In this document: positions 8,373-16,691 of the stretch, piece by piece
How positions within the stretch are numbered: the first letter of the stretch is position 1
Layout: each line of letters starts with the position of its first letter
Assembly (NCBI GenBank): GCA_007745835.1
Contig: CP036424.1
Span: 4,451,968 to 4,515,967, forward strand
Source: Planctomycetes bacterium MalM25
Lineage (GTDB): Bacteria; Planctomycetota; Planctomycetia; Pirellulales; Lacipirellulaceae
Direction of reading: 5' to 3'
DNA: 64,000 nt
Translations under genes and position numbers: made by a program
Notes under the pieces: generated by a model
What the model was told of the DNA's origin: nothing
What the model saw: only the letters and a program-made list of their open reading frames with translations
Databases searched by the model: none

Positions 8373-10028
8373 CTAGAGCTCCAACGCCACCCGCTCTTCG
8401 GCGGCGGCCTGGCGCAGCTTCGTGAGGGCGCGGGCCTCGATCTGGCGGACGCGTTCCTTGGTGACCCCCATCTCGGCCCCCACTTCCTTGAGCGTCAGCG
8501 GCTCGCGGCTGTGGTCCAGGCCGAACCGCGAGATCACGATCTGCTGCTCCCGGTCGTCCAGCCGCCGGAGGATCTTGCCGATCTTCTCCAGCCGGTCCTT
8601 CTGGGCCGCCTCGCGGAGGGTCGGGTTCGCCCGGTACTCCTCGGTGCTGTCGAACAGCTCCTCGTAGCTGGTGCGGAAGCGGTCCTGGTGCTTGTACTCG
8701 CCCGGGATGGTGCGGGCGTAGTTCTTGACGATCGCCCAAGTGGCGTAGGTGCTGAACTTGTTGCCGCGGGCGAAATCGAACTTCTCGATCGCCTTCATCA
8801 GCGAGACGTTGCCGTCGCTCACCAGCTCGAAGAAGCTCTGATTGGGGGTCATCCGCTTCTTGGCGAGCGACACCACGAGCCGCAGGTTGGCCCGCGACAG
8901 GTGGTTTTTAACCTCCACGGCCTCGTCGTAGAGCGACTCGATCTCGTCCATCACGCCCGGAGCGGGGCGCTTGGCGTCGAGCGAGTCGCGCAGCTTGGCC
9001 GCCTTGTACTTCAGGTAGTTGTACTTGCGGAACTCGTGCTGCTCCTGCTCGCGGGTCAGCAACGGAACCTCATACAGGCTCGCGAGATACGCGGGCAGGT
9101 CGGCGGGCCGGCGGGCCTTGCGGGGGGTGGTCTCCGCCTCGGGCATCGGGCCCAGGCAGGCCGCCTCGGCGCCACGCCGCTTGAACCGGTCGTTCGGGAT
9201 GCAGTCGAGGGGCAGCGTCTGGATCCGCTCGTAGCGGACCTCGGTGATCAGGCGGTAGATCGTCGTTTTCGAGCGGCCGTACCGCTTCATCAGCCGCTCG
9301 ACCGATACGCCGGCCAGGTGATCTTCGTAGACCTGATGCTTCTGCCGATCGGTCAAAACGCCGGCGGTCTCGGCGAAGAGGGGCTCGGTCCGCTCGTGTT
9401 GGGTGATCGTGGCGCGGACCGTGTCGGCGGTGCGGCCGGTCCGGTCGGTGATCAGGCGGATCGCCTCGGAACGGCCGTGGCCCTCCTCGGCCAGCCGACG
9501 GGCGTCGGCGACCAGTTCCAGGCGTTCGCGATCGGTGAGCTGGCGGAACCGGGCCCCGCGCTCGACGCGGCTTTGGTTGTTGCGGACGAAGCGGTCGACG
9601 CTACTCCGCAGGAAGCCGACCCGCTTGCGGCCGTCGAACACCAGCTTGCGGCTGACGAGGCCCGCCTCGCGCCAGCGGGCGATCGTCTTGGTCGAGACAT
9701 TGAACTGCTCCGCCAGATCGTTGACCGTCAGCACCTGCTCGCCGACCGCGTCGGCCGGCAAGTCAACCGAGTCGCTCAGGTCCTCGACCAGCAGACGGAG
9801 GTCGTGGATCAGGTCGGCACCGGGCGCTTTGTCCCGATCGGGGCGGACCCAGCCTCGGCAGCCGATCTTCATCACGACCCGGTCGACCGCGTAGTCGCGC
9901 GACGGATCGAGCTCCGCCACGGCGCGCTCCACCTCTTCCAGGCGGCGCAGACGCTCATCCGGGCTCGCCCGGCGGATCTGCTGCCGGCGGAGCTCGTCGA
10001 TGGCCTCGATGCGGTAGGAACGTTGCAT
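8373..10028 (-). CDS. RNA polymerase sigma-70 family factor with extra N-terminal DNA-binding domains
   Basis: The C-terminal half is a sigma factor: a region 1.2-like segment (about 309-345), region 2 (374-445, NLRLVVSLAKKR, SDGNVSLMKAIEKFD, KFSTYATWAIVKNYAR) and region 4 (484-541, DDREQQIVISRFGL, TLKEVGAEMGVTKERVRQIE). A standard region 3 is not evident. The N-terminal half is unusual: residues 98-150 resemble a MerR/excisionase helix-turn-helix (LTVNDLAEQFNVSTKTIARW, EAGLVSRK), and residues 224-262 look like a second helix-turn-helix (GVSVERLMKRYGRSKTTIYR). The start is the ATG at 10026-10028. It is upstream of the tRNA-tuf cluster on the same strand. It may be a conserved planctomycete group 2-type sigma; its regulon is unknown. 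Confidence 0.88.
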   Translation of the reverse strand: MQRSYRIEAIDELRRQQIRRASPDERLRRLEEVERAVAELDPSRDYAVDRVVMKIGCRGWVRPDRDKAPGADLIHDLRLLVEDLSDSVDLPADAVGEQVLTVNDLAEQFNVSTKTIARWREAGLVSRKLVFDGRKRVGFLRSSVDRFVRNNQSRVERGARFRQLTDRERLELVADARRLAEEGHGRSEAIRLITDRTGRTADTVRATITQHERTEPLFAETAGVLTDRQKHQVYEDHLAGVSVERLMKRYGRSKTTIYRLITEVRYERIQTLPLDCIPNDRFKRRGAEAACLGPMPEAETTPRKARRPADLPAYLASLYEVPLLTREQEQHEFRKYNYLKYKAAKLRDSLDAKRPAPGVMDEIESLYDEAVEVKNHLSRANLRLVVSLAKKRMTPNQSFFELVSDGNVSLMKAIEKFDFARGNKFSTYATWAIVKNYARTIPGEYKHQDRFRTSYEELFDSTEEYRANPTLREAAQKDRLEKIGKILRRLDDREQQIVISRFGLDHSREPLTLKEVGAEMGVTKERVRQIEARALTKLRQAAAEERVALEL

Positions 10029-10371
10029 GGCTTTCTCTGCTGGCAGCGATGGCTTGGCGGGGTGAATGCTCCCCGCTCTAGACCGGCGAACTCGTCGCTA
10101 GCCCTTCCGCCGCCTGGGGTTGCGCAGCCTCTCGGCGGCGACAGCGGCTGTTTGTTGTACGCGGGTAACGATCTTTGGGTCGAGGGAAACTTCTGCCCCG
10201 ATCGCGGGAGACCGCCTCCCAGACCACCCGCTTTACCCAACCCGTTCCCCACACGACGGATAGGACGAAACCGACCCGGAGTGGTCGATCTACTCCATGA
10301 AGACGATTCGGCCGCGCCGCGGGTTCACCAAACCGCCCCGCCGGCCCCCCAAACAGCAAGGAAAGCTGGCG
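10029..10371. other. divergent spacer, sigma factor / secreted protein
   Basis: A 343-bp region between divergently transcribed genes, so it should contain both promoters. An alternative in-frame ATG for the right-hand gene is at 10297, but the one at 10372 has the better ribosome site. No repeat or hairpin stands out. Confidence 0.3.
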
Positions 10372-11673
10372 ATGCGCGCACGGACGGGATCGATGGCGGT
10401 GGCTTGGCTCTTGGCCCTGGCGGGCGTCTCTCAGGGGGCGGGGGCGATCGATCTGACCCCCGACTCGGAAGCCTGGCGCTCGCCGGCCCGCGTCGAAGCG
10501 GACCTGCGCCTCGCCGGCGAGGCGACCCCAGAGCCGACCGACCCGAAACTCCCCGCCGAAGCGCCCCGGCCGATCGAGCTGCGGTTCGGGCTGGCCTATA
10601 CGCAAGAGAAACTGAACCCGGCGGGGGACGGAGCGGCCCGCGTGGCGAGGTTGGTCGACGGGGCGACCGGGCCGAATCGGCTGCTCGTCGCGCACGAGGA
10701 CGCCGCGGGGGCTTGCGTCGTCTCCGCCGACGGGGTGCTGACACGCAATCAGCTCGACCGCGTGCAGCTGCCCGCCGACCCGCTCGACATCGACACCCTA
10801 CTCCCCGCCGGCGAGTTGCTGCCGACCGATAGCTGGCAGGCCGACCCAGCGGCCGTTCAACGGGTCTTGCGGGTCGATTCGACCACGCTTTGCGAAGTCA
10901 CCGGCGTGATCGAGACCAGCACCGCACGGCACGCGAAGCTCCGCTTCGCCGGCCCGGTTCACGGCCTAGCCGACGGGGCACGGGTCGAAATCGACCTGCG
11001 GGGCGTGGCGCTCTTCGACCGCCAAACGCGGCGGATCACCCGCCTGAACCTCGCCTGGCGCGAAGAGCGGGCGGTCGGCCCCGCGACGCCCGCCCTCACC
11101 GCGACGGCCAAACTGAATCTCAAGATTCAACCGCCCGAGGAGGGCCACACGCTCGACGCCGTCGATCGGCTGATCGCCGAGACGACGCGGCTCGACCGCC
11201 GGCTGGCGATCACCACGGGCGGGGCGGGCTGGCGGCTGCTGGCGGACCGTGACTGGTTCGTCGTCGCCGGCGACCGGCACGCGACCACGCTCCGCCGGGT
11301 GACGGGCGACGGCGTGTCAATGCTGACCACGCTCGCCCCGAGCGCCTCGACGCGGATGACGCTCGCCACGCTGGAGCAGGAGATCCGCTACACGTTGGGC
11401 AGCGACCTCGCCACGGTGCTCTCGACCGAGCAGACGCCCCGCGCCGACGGCGAGACGATCGCCATCGCCTCGGCGGGCAAGCTCGACGGACGGCCGGTCG
11501 AGTGGCGTCATCACCACGTCTCGACGGACGGAGTAGCGATCGCCGCGACGACTACCCTGCCCACCCTCACCGGCCCGGCAGACGACGCCCCGCTCCGCAG
11601 GCTGCTCGAATCGCTCGAGCCAACCGGGGCCGCCGAGTCGGCCGCCTCGCGAGCGAGCGCGTTCCGGCGCTAG
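10372..11673 (+). CDS. Hypothetical secreted protein
   Basis: Function not recognised. The ATG at 10372 is preferred over 10297 because AAGGA lies nine bases upstream and the protein then begins with a Sec-type signal peptide (MRARTGSMAVAWLLALAGVS, probable cleavage after residue 25, GAGA). The mature part of about 408 residues is mixed alpha/beta without cysteine clusters, repeats or membrane segments; an N-terminal half with many short beta-strand patterns is followed by a Thr/Ala-rich C-terminal third. It converges with the PEP-CTERM gene at 11670 and shares four bases of stop codon (CTAG) with it. Probably exported to the periplasm or surface. Confidence 0.7.
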   Translation: MRARTGSMAVAWLLALAGVSQGAGAIDLTPDSEAWRSPARVEADLRLAGEATPEPTDPKLPAEAPRPIELRFGLAYTQEKLNPAGDGAARVARLVDGATGPNRLLVAHEDAAGACVVSADGVLTRNQLDRVQLPADPLDIDTLLPAGELLPTDSWQADPAAVQRVLRVDSTTLCEVTGVIETSTARHAKLRFAGPVHGLADGARVEIDLRGVALFDRQTRRITRLNLAWREERAVGPATPALTATAKLNLKIQPPEEGHTLDAVDRLIAETTRLDRRLAITTGGAGWRLLADRDWFVVAGDRHATTLRRVTGDGVSMLTTLAPSASTRMTLATLEQEIRYTLGSDLATVLSTEQTPRADGETIAIASAGKLDGRPVEWRHHHVSTDGVAIAATTTLPTLTGPADDAPLRRLLESLEPTGAAESAASRASAFRR

Positions 11674-12353
11674 CGACGCCGGCGGGGAACGAGCCCCGCG
11701 GCCAAGGCGAGCAGCAGCGCGGATGAGGGCTCCGGCACGGCCGTGTTCACCGTAGCGCTGACCGGCGGCTGGCCGGGGAATCCGTCGAAGCCGAGCATCA
11801 ACCAGAAGTCGAGGTCATCGGGGGTGAGCGACGAAATCGGCGTCACCGGCGGCGTGACGACGGGGGCCTGCTCTCCCACGCCAATCGGGCTGATCCCCAA
11901 GAACTCAAAGAGCTCTTCGGGCGTGTTGATCTCGGGCGGCTGAACCGGCGGGGCCGGCGGAGTGGGCTCGCCCCCGGTGAATAGTTCCACCGGCAGACCG
12001 AGCAACTCCGCCAGCTCCTCCGGGGTGATCGGATCGGCAATGGGGGTCGGCGGCACAGGATCGGGCTGAGGAACGGGAGTGGTTGTTGTTCCAGGTTGCG
12101 TCCAAACGTGGGGCTCCGGGTCGAACATCCAGACAGGTAGCCCGAGCAAATCGGACAGCTCTTCCGGCGTCAGCGGCTCGGCCGGGGCCGTCGGCTGAGG
12201 AGGCGCCGGCGGTGGAGTCGGCACGCCGTTCTCGTCGAGCGGGATGCCGATCTGCTCGAACAGCTCTACCAACTCGGGCGGAAGGTCTTGGGCGCGGGCG
12301 GGCGCGGAGACTCCCAGTCCGAACAGCAGCAGGACGCAAGCCAAACGACGCAT
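11670..12353 (-). CDS. PEP-CTERM protein with TPEEL repeats
   Basis: The C-terminus VPEPSSALLLALAAGLVPRRRR is a PEP-CTERM tail: VPEP motif, hydrophobic helix and Arg cluster. Such tails are recognised by an exosortase. The ATG at 12351-12353 gives 227 residues with a signal peptide (MRRLACVLLLFGLGVSAPAR, then AQ). The mature part is Pro/Thr-rich with recurrent helices: TPEELSDLLGLP, TPEELAELLGLP, TPEELFEFLGIS and a degenerate TPDDLDFWLMLGF, separated by proline-rich linkers. No enzyme domain is recognised; a surface or matrix role is likely. No exosortase gene is in the window. Confidence 0.85.
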   Translation of the reverse strand: MRRLACVLLLFGLGVSAPARAQDLPPELVELFEQIGIPLDENGVPTPPPAPPQPTAPAEPLTPEELSDLLGLPVWMFDPEPHVWTQPGTTTTPVPQPDPVPPTPIADPITPEELAELLGLPVELFTGGEPTPPAPPVQPPEINTPEELFEFLGISPIGVGEQAPVVTPPVTPISSLTPDDLDFWLMLGFDGFPGQPPVSATVNTAVPEPSSALLLALAAGLVPRRRR

Positions 12354-12502
12354 GAGCCAACCTCGATTGCAGAAGGATGAGGGCGATGCACGTGGCCCGG
12401 GATGACGCTTCCGTTTCAGCCACACATGTCGTTATACCGCCGCCCCCGGACAGCGACAAGTGTAGCTGAAGCAATCTTTCGCCTTTTTTACCGCCGACTT
12501 GC

Positions 12503-13591
12503 TCACCGCTTCCGGCGGCGAGCGAGTCCCATCGCCAGGCAGGCCAGCAAGGCGGCCGAGGGCTCGGGCACGGCGACCGCCGAAGCGCTGAACAGCGGTC
12601 CGGAACTCAAGAAGGTTGAGCCGAGGCTGATGGGCAGTTCGATCGGCAGCGACTCGAGGGCCTCGATCGCCACGGGGGGGAGATCGACCTGGATGTCCGA
12701 CAGGACGTCTTCGACCACGCCGCTCGCCTCGCCCAGGGCGTCTTCAACGATCCCGTCGACGTCGGGGACGATCCCATCGAGGTCATCGAGAAGGTCCTGC
12801 ACGTCATCCAGAGCGTCCTCAACGGCGTCCTCAGCCTCGCCAAGGGCGTCTTCGACGATCTCCTCGACATTGGGAACCAGATCGTCGAGGTCATCCAGAA
12901 GGTCTTGGGCGTCGTCCAGCGCGCCGTCGATCGCCTCTTGCGCCTCGCCCAGGGCGTCGTCGACCGCGTCCTGGGCGTCGTTCAGAGCGTCCTCGACGAT
13001 CTGGTCAACGTCCGGGATATCGACCGCGGGGACGTCGATGTTTGGCAGGTCGACGCTGGGCAGATCGAGGTCGTCCAGGATGTCGTTTGCCCGGCCGAGG
13101 GCGTCATCGACGATCTGTTGCACGTTGGGGACATTGACCGACGGGATCGACACCTGCGGGATGTCAACGTTGGGCAGGTCGAGGTTGTCGAGGACGTCGT
13201 TCGCTTGGCCGAGGGCGTCGTCGACGATCTCCTGCACGTTCAGTTCGGCCACCTGCGGCACGCTCACGGCGGGCAGATCGAGGCCGTTCAGGATCTGATC
13301 GACGTCCGGCAGGTCGACCTGGAAATCGTCGAGCGGCCCCCCGTCACCGAAGACGCCGTTCACCGCGGACTGGGCCCGATCGAGAGCGCCGTTCACCGCC
13401 GAGGCGGCCCGCTCGGACGTCTCGATCTCGATCGGGGGCAGTTCGAGATCGAAGTCGATGCCGAGCCCCTCGAAGATCGTGTCGGTGAGCTGGTGGATCC
13501 GGCTAGAAATCGAGATGTTGACCCCCGCCGGGGCGGCCGAGGTGGCGGCCAAGAGGGCGAGCATCGTGAGCGTGCGGATGGTGGTGTTCAT
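12503..13591 (-). CDS. PEP-CTERM protein with long Asp/Val/Leu-rich amphipathic repeats
   Basis: This 362-residue exported protein has a signal peptide (MNTTIRTLTMLALLAATSAA) and a PEP-CTERM tail (AVPEPSAALLACLAMGLARR plus RKR). Between them, residues 90-320 are built of near-repeats such as VQEIVDDALGQANDVLDNLD, VQQIVDDALGRANDILDDLD and VEEIVEDALGEAEDAVEDAL, spaced by LPNVDIPQV-type strands. The pattern is strongly acidic and predicts long amphipathic helices alternating with short turns. The DNA is correspondingly repetitive, so recombination or slippage could change its length. It is next to another PEP-CTERM gene on the same strand. The role is unknown; a structural surface protein is plausible. 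Confidence 0.85.
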   Translation of the reverse strand: MNTTIRTLTMLALLAATSAAPAGVNISISSRIHQLTDTIFEGLGIDFDLELPPIEIETSERAASAVNGALDRAQSAVNGVFGDGGPLDDFQVDLPDVDQILNGLDLPAVSVPQVAELNVQEIVDDALGQANDVLDNLDLPNVDIPQVSIPSVNVPNVQQIVDDALGRANDILDDLDLPSVDLPNIDVPAVDIPDVDQIVEDALNDAQDAVDDALGEAQEAIDGALDDAQDLLDDLDDLVPNVEEIVEDALGEAEDAVEDALDDVQDLLDDLDGIVPDVDGIVEDALGEASGVVEDVLSDIQVDLPPVAIEALESLPIELPISLGSTFLSSGPLFSASAVAVPEPSAALLACLAMGLARRRKR

Positions 13592-13851
13592 GGGGGCCTC
13601 CCTGTCTTCTGGTGTGACGACGGTCTCTGTATCTGGTTAGCCACCTAACGTTTTCAGGCAACCCCTCGGTCGCCCGGCGGCTCGGCAGCGTGGCTTGCTC
13701 AAACGATAAACCTAAGGCAGCTCGCCCGTTTTCTCAACAAGCCTGCCGCGGAGCGTACGAACCGCAAAGGACGCGTGCTAGCGACACCCGAGGCGACACC
13801 CCGTACGATGGCCGCCGCCCCCCTACCCCGTTCAGCGAGGCCGCTCCGCCC

Positions 13852-14562
13852 GTGGCGATCCTGCCGATCTTCGTTGCCTTCGCCGTCGTGGTGCTGGTCG
13901 TTGCGATCCTGGGGGGTCGCCAGCAGAAGGCCCGCGTCCTGGCGCTCGCCAAGCTCGCCGCTCAGGAGGGCTGGCGTTTCCGGGCGCGTTCCCTCGGCCG
14001 CCTGCCGCGCGAGTTGGAGCAGATCGACGCCTTTAACCGAGGCAGCAGCCGGCAGGCGTACAACACCCTGTCGGGCCGCCTCACGCCGGGCGAGCGCCCG
14101 CTGATTTTCCACGCGGGCGACTACCGCTACCAAACCCAATCGGGCTCCGGCAAGAACCGCCGCACTCAGACTCACCGGCTCAGCTACCTGGCGGTCCGGC
14201 TGGAGATCGGCCCGACGCCGCGCGTCGCCATCCGCCGGGAGCACTTCTTCGACTCGATCGCCGCGGCGATCGGGTTCGACGACATCGACTTCGAGTCGGC
14301 CGAGTTCAGCCGCGAGTTCCACGTCTCGTCCGACGACAAGCGTTTCGCGTACGATCTGATCCATCCGCGGGCGATCGAGATGCTGCTGGCCAGCAGCCCC
14401 GAACGGCTCGAGCTCCGCAACGGGTGGCTCGTGGTGACCAACGGAGAGCGCGTGTGGGAGCCGCACCAGTTCGTCTCGTGGTTCAAATGGGCGGAGCGTT
14501 TCCTCGCGCTCTGGCCGAGCCACATGAACCACCAACCGGGCGCGGCCGGCCGAAGAGACTAA
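13852..14562 (+). CDS. Hypothetical membrane-anchored protein upstream of LemA-like gene
   Basis: Function not recognised. The GTG at 13852 gives 236 residues beginning VAILPIFVAFAVVVLVVAIL, an N-terminal membrane anchor; the open frame extends further upstream (to 13690), but that part is unlike a protein. The soluble part contains RLSYLAVRLEIGPTPRVAIR and ends WFKWAERFLALWPSHMNH, with no catalytic motif seen. The next gene, 25 bp downstream on the same strand, is LemA-like, so the two probably form an operon. The topology suggests a cytoplasmic domain tethered to the membrane. Confidence 0.72.
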   Translation: MAILPIFVAFAVVVLVVAILGGRQQKARVLALAKLAAQEGWRFRARSLGRLPRELEQIDAFNRGSSRQAYNTLSGRLTPGERPLIFHAGDYRYQTQSGSGKNRRTQTHRLSYLAVRLEIGPTPRVAIRREHFFDSIAAAIGFDDIDFESAEFSREFHVSSDDKRFAYDLIHPRAIEMLLASSPERLELRNGWLVVTNGERVWEPHQFVSWFKWAERFLALWPSHMNHQPGAAGRRD

Positions 14563-14587
14563 TCGACTTCCTCCTCATCAGAACCGC

Positions 14588-15154
14588 ATGGCCGTCCTTC
14601 CCGTCCTGTTTTTCCTGCTGCTCGGCCCGTTCTTGTTGTTCGCGATCTGGTGGATCGTGATCTACAACCGCTTCGTCGGGCTCCGGCAGCACCTGCGCGA
14701 GAGCTGGGCCGACATCGAGGTCGAGCTGCGCCGTCGGCTCGACCTGATCCCGAACCTGGTCGAGGTCGTGAAGGGCTACGCCGCGCACGAGCAGGAGGTA
14801 CTCGAGTCGGTCGCGCGGATGCGGGCGGAGGGGGCGTCGCCCGCCACGGCGGGGCGGCGGGGGGAGGAGGAGCGGGCGCTAGAACAAGCGGCGCACCGGC
14901 TGATCGCGGTCGCCGAGTCGTACCCCGAGCTGAAGGCGGACGCGCACTTCCTGCGGCTGCAGGAGGAGCTGACCGAGACCGAGGACCGCATCGCCGCGTC
15001 CCGCCGGTTCTACAACGCGAACGTCCGCGACCTGAACGAGCTGCGCGAGCAGTTCCCCACAAGCCTGGTCGCCGGCGTGATGGGGATCGAACGGGCCGAC
15101 TACTTCCAGCCCGACGCCCGCAGCGCGACCGCGCCGCGTTGGAGCGACGACTAG
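14588..15154 (+). CDS. lemA: LemA family protein
   Basis: Membrane-anchored protein of the LemA family (biochemical role unclear). The 188 residues start with a hydrophobic segment (VLFFLLLGPFLLFAIWWIVI), then the family core: YNRFVGLRQHLRESWADIEV, LRRRLDLIPNLVEVVKGYAA, HEQEVLESVARMRAEG, and near the end ELTETEDRIAASRRFYNANV with RDLNELREQFP. These match LemA signatures (RRxDLIPNLV, RxxYN). It follows a membrane protein gene by 25 bp. Its stop codon overlaps that of the convergent PEP-CTERM gene by the four bases CTAG. Confidence 0.9.
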   Translation: MAVLPVLFFLLLGPFLLFAIWWIVIYNRFVGLRQHLRESWADIEVELRRRLDLIPNLVEVVKGYAAHEQEVLESVARMRAEGASPATAGRRGEEERALEQAAHRLIAVAESYPELKADAHFLRLQEELTETEDRIAASRRFYNANVRDLNELREQFPTSLVAGVMGIERADYFQPDARSATAPRWSDD

Positions 15155-16569
15155 CGACGGCTTCGCGAACGCAAAGAAAGCGCCGCAAACGCCATCGCGA
15201 CCGTGCCCGCCGACGCCGGCTCGGGCACGGCGAACTGGAGACGCAGCAGCGTGGGCGTCCGGACGACGGTCAGCCGATCCCGCCAAAACGGATCGAGCCC
15301 GAGGACCTCGACCGAGAACGCGCCCGTGAGTTGGTCGGCGACGATCAGGTCGAAATGCTGGCCCGCCTCGGGCCGGAAGCCGGCGGCGAATCGGGCGGTC
15401 AGGCCGCCGGCGATCTGCACCTCGTCGACGCGGACCTTGCCGAAGGCCACGTCGGCAACCGTTAGACTCGATGGCGCCGGCGCCGGCAGCGCCCCGCCGA
15501 GTTCGAGGACGAGCTCGCCAAACTCTCCGATTACCAGGCTCTCGCCCTGGATCGCCCCCGCGGCGAGTTCGACCAAACCGCTCGCGGAGACCCCGTTGCT
15601 CCCGAGCGTTCCCACCGTCATCTCCTGCATTCGGACGTCGCCGTAACGGACCATCATCCGGCCCTCGGCCCGGGAAGTCGAATTGGAGATGCCCCCCGCG
15701 ACCCCAACGCGCACGCTGTTGGCTGCCACGTCTCCCCTGTCGATGTACAGCACGCCGACGGCCGAGCCGTCGAACTGGCCCGTCCCGCCCGCGCTCCCGA
15801 CACTCAAGGAAGAGAAGGCGTCCTCATTGAATGGGTCGATAAGGGGCTCGACGATCAAGTCACCCCCAACGATCGACGCCCTGCCGTTGGCAAAGCCGTC
15901 GGTCGATCCGGTGCCGCTGGCCGTCCCGATCGTCACCCCGCCGGCGCCGATCAAGTCGCCCCCAACGAGTTGCAGTTCGCCCATAGCGTGACGCTCGCCC
16001 CGCGTGCCCGTGCCCCCCGCACGACCGACCTCAACAAACCCTGCGGATCGGACCGACCCGCCGGTCATCCGCACGAGGCCCAGGCCCGTGAAGACGGTGT
16101 CGGTTCCGGTGCCGCTGGCCGTCCCGATCCGCACGCCAGCAACCTGATCGGGAAAGAACGGGTCCTGGTAAGGCTCGTTCACCAGATCGCCCCCACGCAG
16201 GATCAGCCGGCCCTCTCCCGTGCGCACCGTGCCCTGGCCCGTGCCGCCGGCGATGCCGATGTCGGCGAGGCCGGTGACCGTCAGGTCAGCTTCGCCCAGC
16301 ACTTGGCCTTCGGTGATATCGACCCCGCGTGTCGAGGAGCGACCTCCCACCGTCAGCCCGATGAACTCGCCAGCCGTCGCGGGCGTGTCGAAGCGGGCGC
16401 TGCCCGTGTTGACCGCCGCGGGGTTCGTTTGGCTGGGGACGCCGGCGGTCCAGTTCGACGGCTCGAACCAGTCGCCCGTACCGCCGAGCCACTCGGTCTG
16501 AGCCGGTGCGTGGGACGAAACGCCAAGGAGAGCCAGGCAGGCCAAGACCGCGACGCGAGTACCGCTCAT
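15151..16569 (-). CDS. PEP-CTERM protein with repetitive beta-rich body
   Basis: A 472-residue exported protein with signal peptide (MSGTRVAVLACLALLGVSSH, cleavage near APAQ) and a C-terminal PEP-CTERM tail (VPEPASAGTVAMAFAALSLR, then Ser/Arg). The body is Gly-rich and repeats a theme of short strands: VRIGTASGTGTDTVFTG, VTIGTASGTGSTDGFANG, LSVGSAGGTGQFDG, VRVGVAGGISNS. The regular GTASGTG-type turns suggest a beta-solenoid, as in autotransporter-like passenger domains. The N-terminal GDWFEPSNWTAGVP motif is common in such planctomycete proteins. No catalytic residues are recognised. Convergent with the LemA gene. Confidence 0.85.
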   Translation of the reverse strand: MSGTRVAVLACLALLGVSSHAPAQTEWLGGTGDWFEPSNWTAGVPSQTNPAAVNTGSARFDTPATAGEFIGLTVGGRSSTRGVDITEGQVLGEADLTVTGLADIGIAGGTGQGTVRTGEGRLILRGGDLVNEPYQDPFFPDQVAGVRIGTASGTGTDTVFTGLGLVRMTGGSVRSAGFVEVGRAGGTGTRGERHAMGELQLVGGDLIGAGGVTIGTASGTGSTDGFANGRASIVGGDLIVEPLIDPFNEDAFSSLSVGSAGGTGQFDGSAVGVLYIDRGDVAANSVRVGVAGGISNSTSRAEGRMMVRYGDVRMQEMTVGTLGSNGVSASGLVELAAGAIQGESLVIGEFGELVLELGGALPAPAPSSLTVADVAFGKVRVDEVQIAGGLTARFAAGFRPEAGQHFDLIVADQLTGAFSVEVLGLDPFWRDRLTVVRTPTLLRLQFAVPEPASAGTVAMAFAALSLRSRSRR

Positions 16570-16691
16570 GAGACACGCACCGACTAGAGGGGAACGAGAA
16601 CCTAGAAGACTGCGGCCCTCATCCTAATAGCGTGCGTCGATCCCGTGTCGGTCGAATCGGATCGTTTTCTCGAAGCCCCCCCCAAAGGGGC

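Noticed and set aside
8511-10832. A 773-residue plus-strand frame
   Set aside because: Antisense to the sigma factor gene and then overlapping another reading frame of the next gene.
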